Positions 60,376 to 64,000 of a DNA stretch of 64,000 nt are shown here, in pieces. The first letter of the stretch is position 1. Every line of letters starts with the position of its first letter. The notes under the pieces are model-generated. The model worked only from the letters and a program-made list of their open reading frames with translations. It was not told where the DNA came from and ran no database searches. The DNA is from Bacillota bacterium (GTDB taxonomy: Bacteria; Bacillota; Sulfobacillia; DUMF01). The position numbers and the translations under genes are program-made. The stretch is taken from NCBI GenBank assembly GCA_012840015.1, contig DUMF01000024.1, forward strand, positions 1 through 64,000, in the 5' to 3' direction.

Positions 60376-61570
60376 GAAGCTCATATCTTTGTCCATTGCA
60401 GCACTTCTGATTGTTTCCGTGACAGCTGGTTGTAGCGGCGGACAACCTACCCAAAAATCCGCCGAGCAGAAGCCACCGGAGCAAAAGCTAGCGGATACGG
60501 GCCCGATCAAGATCGGCTTCCTCGGAGCATTAACTGGCAATGTGGCCAGCTATGGTATTAATACGCTGAAGGGCATGAAACTTGCCGTGGAGGAAATCAA
60601 CGCAGCCGGGGGAGTTCTTGGGAGACCGCTAGAGATCGTGATAGAGGATAACCGCGGTGACAAGACAGAGATAGCGAACGTCACGAAAAAGTTCGTTACC
60701 AGGGATAAAGTAGCCGCAGTCATAGGGGACCCGACAACCGGTGGTACTAAGGTCGCAGCAGCAATTTGCCAGGAGAACAAGACGGTACTAGTATCGGCTG
60801 GCGCGGTAGGCCCCGGCGTGGTGGAAATCGGGGACTACATCTTCCGGGACGTGGTTATAGACCCCATTGCGGTTCCCGCTGTAGTGAAATGGTTGAAGGA
60901 CTCTCTGAAATGGAAGAGGGTCGCTTTGATCGTATCTGTGAATAACGATTACAGCGTTGGGCAGGCGAAGCTGTTTGAGGATGCCTTGAAGAAAGAAGGC
61001 ATCGAGATTGCGATTAAGGAAAGCATTCAGGACGGGGATACAGTATTCACATCTCAAGTAACTAAGATCAAGAAGGCCAACGTCGACGGGATGATTGCAC
61101 CGATTTACTACACAGAAGGCGCCCTGCTGATGATCGAGGCCAAGAAACAGGGTCTCAACAAGGTGTTCATCGGAGGCGATGGTCTCCTGTCTCCGGTGCT
61201 CTGGGAGCTCGCTAAGGGTGCCACCGAGGGCTGCATGGTTTTCGCAGGATTCTCGCCGGATGAACCCGACGAAATTACCAAGAAATTTATCGACAAAGTG
61301 AAACAGGTTTACAACGAGGAACCCGACATGTTCCACGCGCAGGGCTACGATGCTGTTTACCTTGTGGCAGACGCGATGAAGAGGGCAAACAGTGCTGACC
61401 CGTCCGTATTCAAAACTGCCCTCGCTCAGACCAAGGATCTGCGCGGAGTGTGCGGTGTGCTCACGATCTTGCCGAACAGAGAACCGTTGAGAACCCCGAT
61501 TAACGTGTTGGAAGTAAAGGGCCAGAAATTCGCCCTCAAAGCCAGGGTACCAGTGACCGCACCTCAGTGA
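60365..61570 (+). CDS. ABC transporter substrate-binding lipoprotein, branched-chain amino acid/amide type
   Basis: 401 residues. A lipoprotein signal ends at VTAGCSGG (Cys about 21). The periplasmic-binding fold type I follows: IKIGFLGALTGNVASYG, GMKLAVEEINAAGGVLGRPLEIVIEDNRGD (in parts), VSAGAVGPGV and FHAQGYDAVYLVADAMKRA. Ligands in the family range from Leu/Ile/Val to amides and aromatic acids. AGGAGGGGAA precedes GTG 60365. It heads the liv-type operon. Confidence 0.93.
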   Translation: MNVKKLISLSIAALLIVSVTAGCSGGQPTQKSAEQKPPEQKLADTGPIKIGFLGALTGNVASYGINTLKGMKLAVEEINAAGGVLGRPLEIVIEDNRGDKTEIANVTKKFVTRDKVAAVIGDPTTGGTKVAAAICQENKTVLVSAGAVGPGVVEIGDYIFRDVVIDPIAVPAVVKWLKDSLKWKRVALIVSVNNDYSVGQAKLFEDALKKEGIEIAIKESIQDGDTVFTSQVTKIKKANVDGMIAPIYYTEGALLMIEAKKQGLNKVFIGGDGLLSPVLWELAKGATEGCMVFAGFSPDEPDEITKKFIDKVKQVYNEEPDMFHAQGYDAVYLVADAMKRANSADPSVFKTALAQTKDLRGVCGVLTILPNREPLRTPINVLEVKGQKFALKARVPVTAPQ

Positions 61571-61626
61571 AAGAGTAAGAAGGGGATGGGAAACCATCCC
61601 CGGTCGTTCTGACAGGGGGGCCCTTT

Positions 61627-62499
61627 ATGTTTCTCACTCAGTTAGTACACGGATTGACGCTCGGTGCTTGTTATGCCCTGATTGCGTTGGGATACAGTAT
61701 GGTGTACGGGATTATCGGGCTCATAAACTTCGCCCATGGCGACATATACATGTTAGGCAGCTTTTTCGCGCTTTATCTAACCAGTGTGGTCAAAATGAAG
61801 ATCGCTCCGGCGTTTTTGATTGCCATGGGTTTGACCAGCCTGGTAGGTTTGGTTATAGAAAGAGTCGCTTACAAGCCTCTTAGACGGTCGGGCAGGCTCT
61901 CACCGTTGATTAGTGCGATAGGGGTTTCCATATTCCTATCAACTCTGCTCAACATGTATATGGGACCACAGACCCGCGGCTTCCCGGACGTAATTACCGA
62001 ACTTCAAGTGAAGCTGGGCGAGATCGTAATTACCACAACGCAGCTTTACATCGTGGCGATGTCGATTGCCCTAATGCTACTCTTACGCCACATAGTAATG
62101 AGGACCAGAGTAGGGCAAGCCATGCGGGCTTGTTCATGGGACCGAGAAGTTGCTTCCTTGATGGGCATAAACGTCGACCAGATAATCGCACTTACGTTTG
62201 CCATCGGCTCTGCACTGGCGGCGGCCGCTGGGGTCATGATGGGAGTGTACTTCAACGCATGGTGGCCGCTGATGGGCTTCTCAGCAGGCATCAAGGCATT
62301 CACAGCCGCCGTTCTCGGAGGAATCGGATCCATTCCCGGGGCGATGCTCGGCGGTGTGGTGTTGGGATTAGTGGAGATCCTGGGAAGCGCTTACCTTCAA
62401 TCATCTTACCGGGATGCGATATCTTTCACTATACTGATCATCGTCCTGCTGGTCAGGCCCTCTGGCTTGCTGGGTCGCAAGATAGAACAGAAGGTGTAG
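61627..62499 (+). CDS. livH: ABC transporter permease LivH family
   Basis: 290 residues, about eight spans: FLTQLVHGLTLGACYALIALGYSMVYGIIGLINFAHGDIYMLG (in parts) at the start and AFTAAVLGGIGSIPGAMLGGVVLGLVE near 225-250, both LivH signatures. AGGGGGGCCC precedes the ATG. It forms the membrane pore together with LivM. Confidence 0.94.
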   Translation: MFLTQLVHGLTLGACYALIALGYSMVYGIIGLINFAHGDIYMLGSFFALYLTSVVKMKIAPAFLIAMGLTSLVGLVIERVAYKPLRRSGRLSPLISAIGVSIFLSTLLNMYMGPQTRGFPDVITELQVKLGEIVITTTQLYIVAMSIALMLLLRHIVMRTRVGQAMRACSWDREVASLMGINVDQIIALTFAIGSALAAAAGVMMGVYFNAWWPLMGFSAGIKAFTAAVLGGIGSIPGAMLGGVVLGLVEILGSAYLQSSYRDAISFTILIIVLLVRPSGLLGRKIEQKV

Positions 62500-62503
62500 C
62501 ACT

Positions 62504-63424
62504 ATGATTGACGCATATACCATTCAGATCCTCGTTGTTTTCGGCATAAACGCAATAATGGCTCTGGGGCTGAACCTGATTACTGGAGTGACGGGCCAGT
62601 TGTCCTTGGGCCATGCTGGCTTCATGAGCGTGGGGGCGTATACTGCTGCGATAATGACGTTGAGATTGCATACTCCATATGTGCTTAACTTACTCGCGGC
62701 GGGGGTCGTTGCAGGATTGAGTGGCGTGGTGCTTGGGTTTCCAACGTTGAGATTGTATGGGGACTACCTAGCTATTGCCACTCTGGGATTCGGGGAAATA
62801 GTGCGGGTGCTGTTTTTGAACCTTGAGATAACCGGCGGGGGACTTGGGCTTTCCGCGATCCCATCGAAAACCAATCTCGCGGTTGTGTACGCTTGCCTGG
62901 GAATAACGCTCTACGTAATGTCCAAGATCCAAAAATCCAGAGTGGGAAGAGCGCTTATGGCCATCCGTGAGGATGAAGTGGCAGCCATCGCAATGGGAGT
63001 AAACTCCACTTCTCTGAAGGTTCAGGCTTTTGCAGTCGGGGCGTTCTTCGCGGGAATCAGCGGGGGACTTTATGCCCATTATCTCACATATATCAATCCC
63101 AACGACTTTGGGTTCATGAAGTCCATCGACTCCCTGAGCATGGTGGTGCTCGGAGGCATGGGTAGCTTGCCCGGAGTTTTGTTGGGAGCTGCAGTACTCA
63201 CATATGCCCCCGAGAAGTTAAGGTTCCTCCAGAATTACCGGATGATCTGTTATGGGGCCTTTCTCGTGTTTATGATGGTATTCCGGCCTAATGGCCTCTT
63301 GGGCGGAACTGACCTGAGACAGCTGGTCAAAGCCTCCTTTAAGGGGCTTAACTGGGGCGCAATGGCCAAACAGGGAGCTCGTACTCGTGAAGGAATTGGG
63401 GGTTCTAAGGATGGCATTGCTTGA
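62504..63424 (+). CDS. livM: ABC transporter permease LivM family
   Basis: 306 residues. NLITGVTGQLSLGHAGFMSVGAYTAAI, FPTLRLYGDYLAIATLGFGEIVRVL, ALMAIREDEVAAIAMGVN and VVLGGMGSLPGVLLGAAVL are LivM blocks (quoted in parts). The start lies four bases after livH, and its end overlaps the ATPase gene by 14 bases. Confidence 0.94.
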   Translation: MIDAYTIQILVVFGINAIMALGLNLITGVTGQLSLGHAGFMSVGAYTAAIMTLRLHTPYVLNLLAAGVVAGLSGVVLGFPTLRLYGDYLAIATLGFGEIVRVLFLNLEITGGGLGLSAIPSKTNLAVVYACLGITLYVMSKIQKSRVGRALMAIREDEVAAIAMGVNSTSLKVQAFAVGAFFAGISGGLYAHYLTYINPNDFGFMKSIDSLSMVVLGGMGSLPGVLLGAAVLTYAPEKLRFLQNYRMICYGAFLVFMMVFRPNGLLGGTDLRQLVKASFKGLNWGAMAKQGARTREGIGGSKDGIA

Positions 63425-64000
63425 GCTAAAAGAGATAACCATGCAGTTCGGAGGCTTGACTGCGGTTGACCACCTCGATCTCAGGCTGGAGGAAGGTGTA
63501 ATTTTCGGCTTGATCGGTCCCAACGGCGCTGGCAAGACTACTGTATTCAACTTGGTCACCGGGGTGTACAAGCCTACTTCGGGATCGATTTACTTCAAGG
63601 GTGAGCGTATCGACGGAAAGCCTCCGTATTCGATTACCGCCATGGGGATTTCCAGGACGTTTCAAAACATCAGGATCTTCAAATCGCTGAGTGCCCTGGA
63701 CAATGTGAAAATCGGGCGTCACTGTAAAAGTTCAATGAACCTTTTTCACTCGGTGATACCGGGACCCTTTACTGCTCGAGAAGAGAGAGATATCGAAGAA
63801 AAATCCATGGAATACTTGAGAATGGTGGGGCTGGAACACAAAAAGGACATTCTTTCCAAAAACCTGCCGTACGGGGAGCAACGGCGGCTAGAAATCGCGC
63901 GCGCACTGGCGTGCGAGCCCAAGATCCTCCTGTTGGACGAACCCGCTGCGGGTATGAATAGGCAGGAAAAGACCGAAATCATGGACCTCGTCAGGAGAAT
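63411..64000 (+). CDS. livG: ABC transporter ATP-binding protein LivG family (partial, runs off the right edge)
   Basis: About 196 residues are visible. Walker A GPNGAGKTT lies near residues 36-44, the LivG-specific GISRTFQNIRIFKSLSALDNV near 83-103, the ABC signature is LPYGEQRRLEIARAL, and Walker B is ILLLDEPAAGM. ATG 63411 overlaps the livM end. It energises the LivHM pore; a LivF partner would be expected beyond the window. Confidence 0.94.
   Translation, partial: MALLELKEITMQFGGLTAVDHLDLRLEEGVIFGLIGPNGAGKTTVFNLVTGVYKPTSGSIYFKGERIDGKPPYSITAMGISRTFQNIRIFKSLSALDNVKIGRHCKSSMNLFHSVIPGPFTAREERDIEEKSMEYLRMVGLEHKKDILSKNLPYGEQRRLEIARALACEPKILLLDEPAAGMNRQEKTEIMDLVRR

Noticed and set aside
1-64000. 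Scan for CRISPR arrays, prophage genes, rRNA genes or attachment-site repeats.
   Set aside because: No regularly spaced repeats, no phage structural or integrase genes and no rRNA were recognised; apart from the IS110 and intron remnants no mobile elements were seen.

Overview
The window reads as one contiguous piece of chromosome from an endospore-forming, anaerobic-type Firmicute (class Clostridia; the exact order is not decidable from here). The evidence is the Bacillus/Clostridia-type operon rpsU-yqeY-nfeD-floA-yqfC-yqfD-phoH-pgpH-ybeY-recO-glyQS-ppsR-dgt-dnaG-sigA, the sporulation proteins YqfC, YqfD and YtaF, an SspF-like spore protein, FapR-controlled type II fatty acid synthesis with FabK, and frequent TTG/GTG starts behind strong GGAGG sites. 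No rRNA, CRISPR array or prophage was seen.

Layout. 1-760: decayed IS110-family transposase plus a structured non-coding flank. 763-19250: housekeeping macro-operon (HIT, S21, YqeY, NfeD/FloA membrane pair, sporulation proteins, PhoH, c-di-AMP phosphodiesterase, YbeY, RecO, glycyl-tRNA synthetase, PPDK regulator, Dgt, primase, SigA). It is interrupted by a reverse-strand GNAT gene at 4.5-4.9 kb and by an ORF-less group II intron remnant at 15957-16345, exactly at the dgt/dnaG junction. 19230-21211: a yybP-ykoY (manganese) riboswitch with terminator, then a lone OadB-like membrane protein, then a convergent GDT1/UPF0016 (Mn2+ family) transporter. 21250-25738: nitroreductase, membrane protein, SIMPL protein, RNase P RNA, TruD, LemA. 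25774-33900 (mostly minus): TPM protein, DUF2007-like protein, DnaE, endonuclease III, MurD, aminotransferase, spore protein. 33965-39987: FapR promoter/operator and fapR-fabH-fabK-fabD-fabG-fabF-fabZ, lacking acpP and plsX. 40111-50084: cupin, unknown protein, ECF sigma/anti-sigma pair, DapA-family aldolase, PolA, YtaF, lipoprotein, CoaE, lytic transglycosylase. 50104-53663: 2-hydroxyacid dehydrogenase, tRNA-Leu(CAG), then CofE-like, RibU-like ECF S-component and FrhB-like genes. 53733-64000: an accessory metabolic cluster: NCS1 permease, two LLM (F420/flavin) oxidoreductases, GntR regulator, M24 peptidase, cysteine-synthase-like PLP enzyme, and a branched-chain amino-acid-type ABC transporter running off the right edge.

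The points most worth following up are: the manganese riboswitch driving an OadB-like subunit with no decarboxylase partners; the group II intron remnant, whose EBS1 pairs with seven bases directly upstream of its predicted 5' splice site and whose removal restores a TGATG-coupled dgt/dnaG junction; and the deazaflavin-flavoured cluster at 51-57 kb with its neighbouring uptake/hydrolase genes. All family assignments come from reading the sequence; no database search was run.
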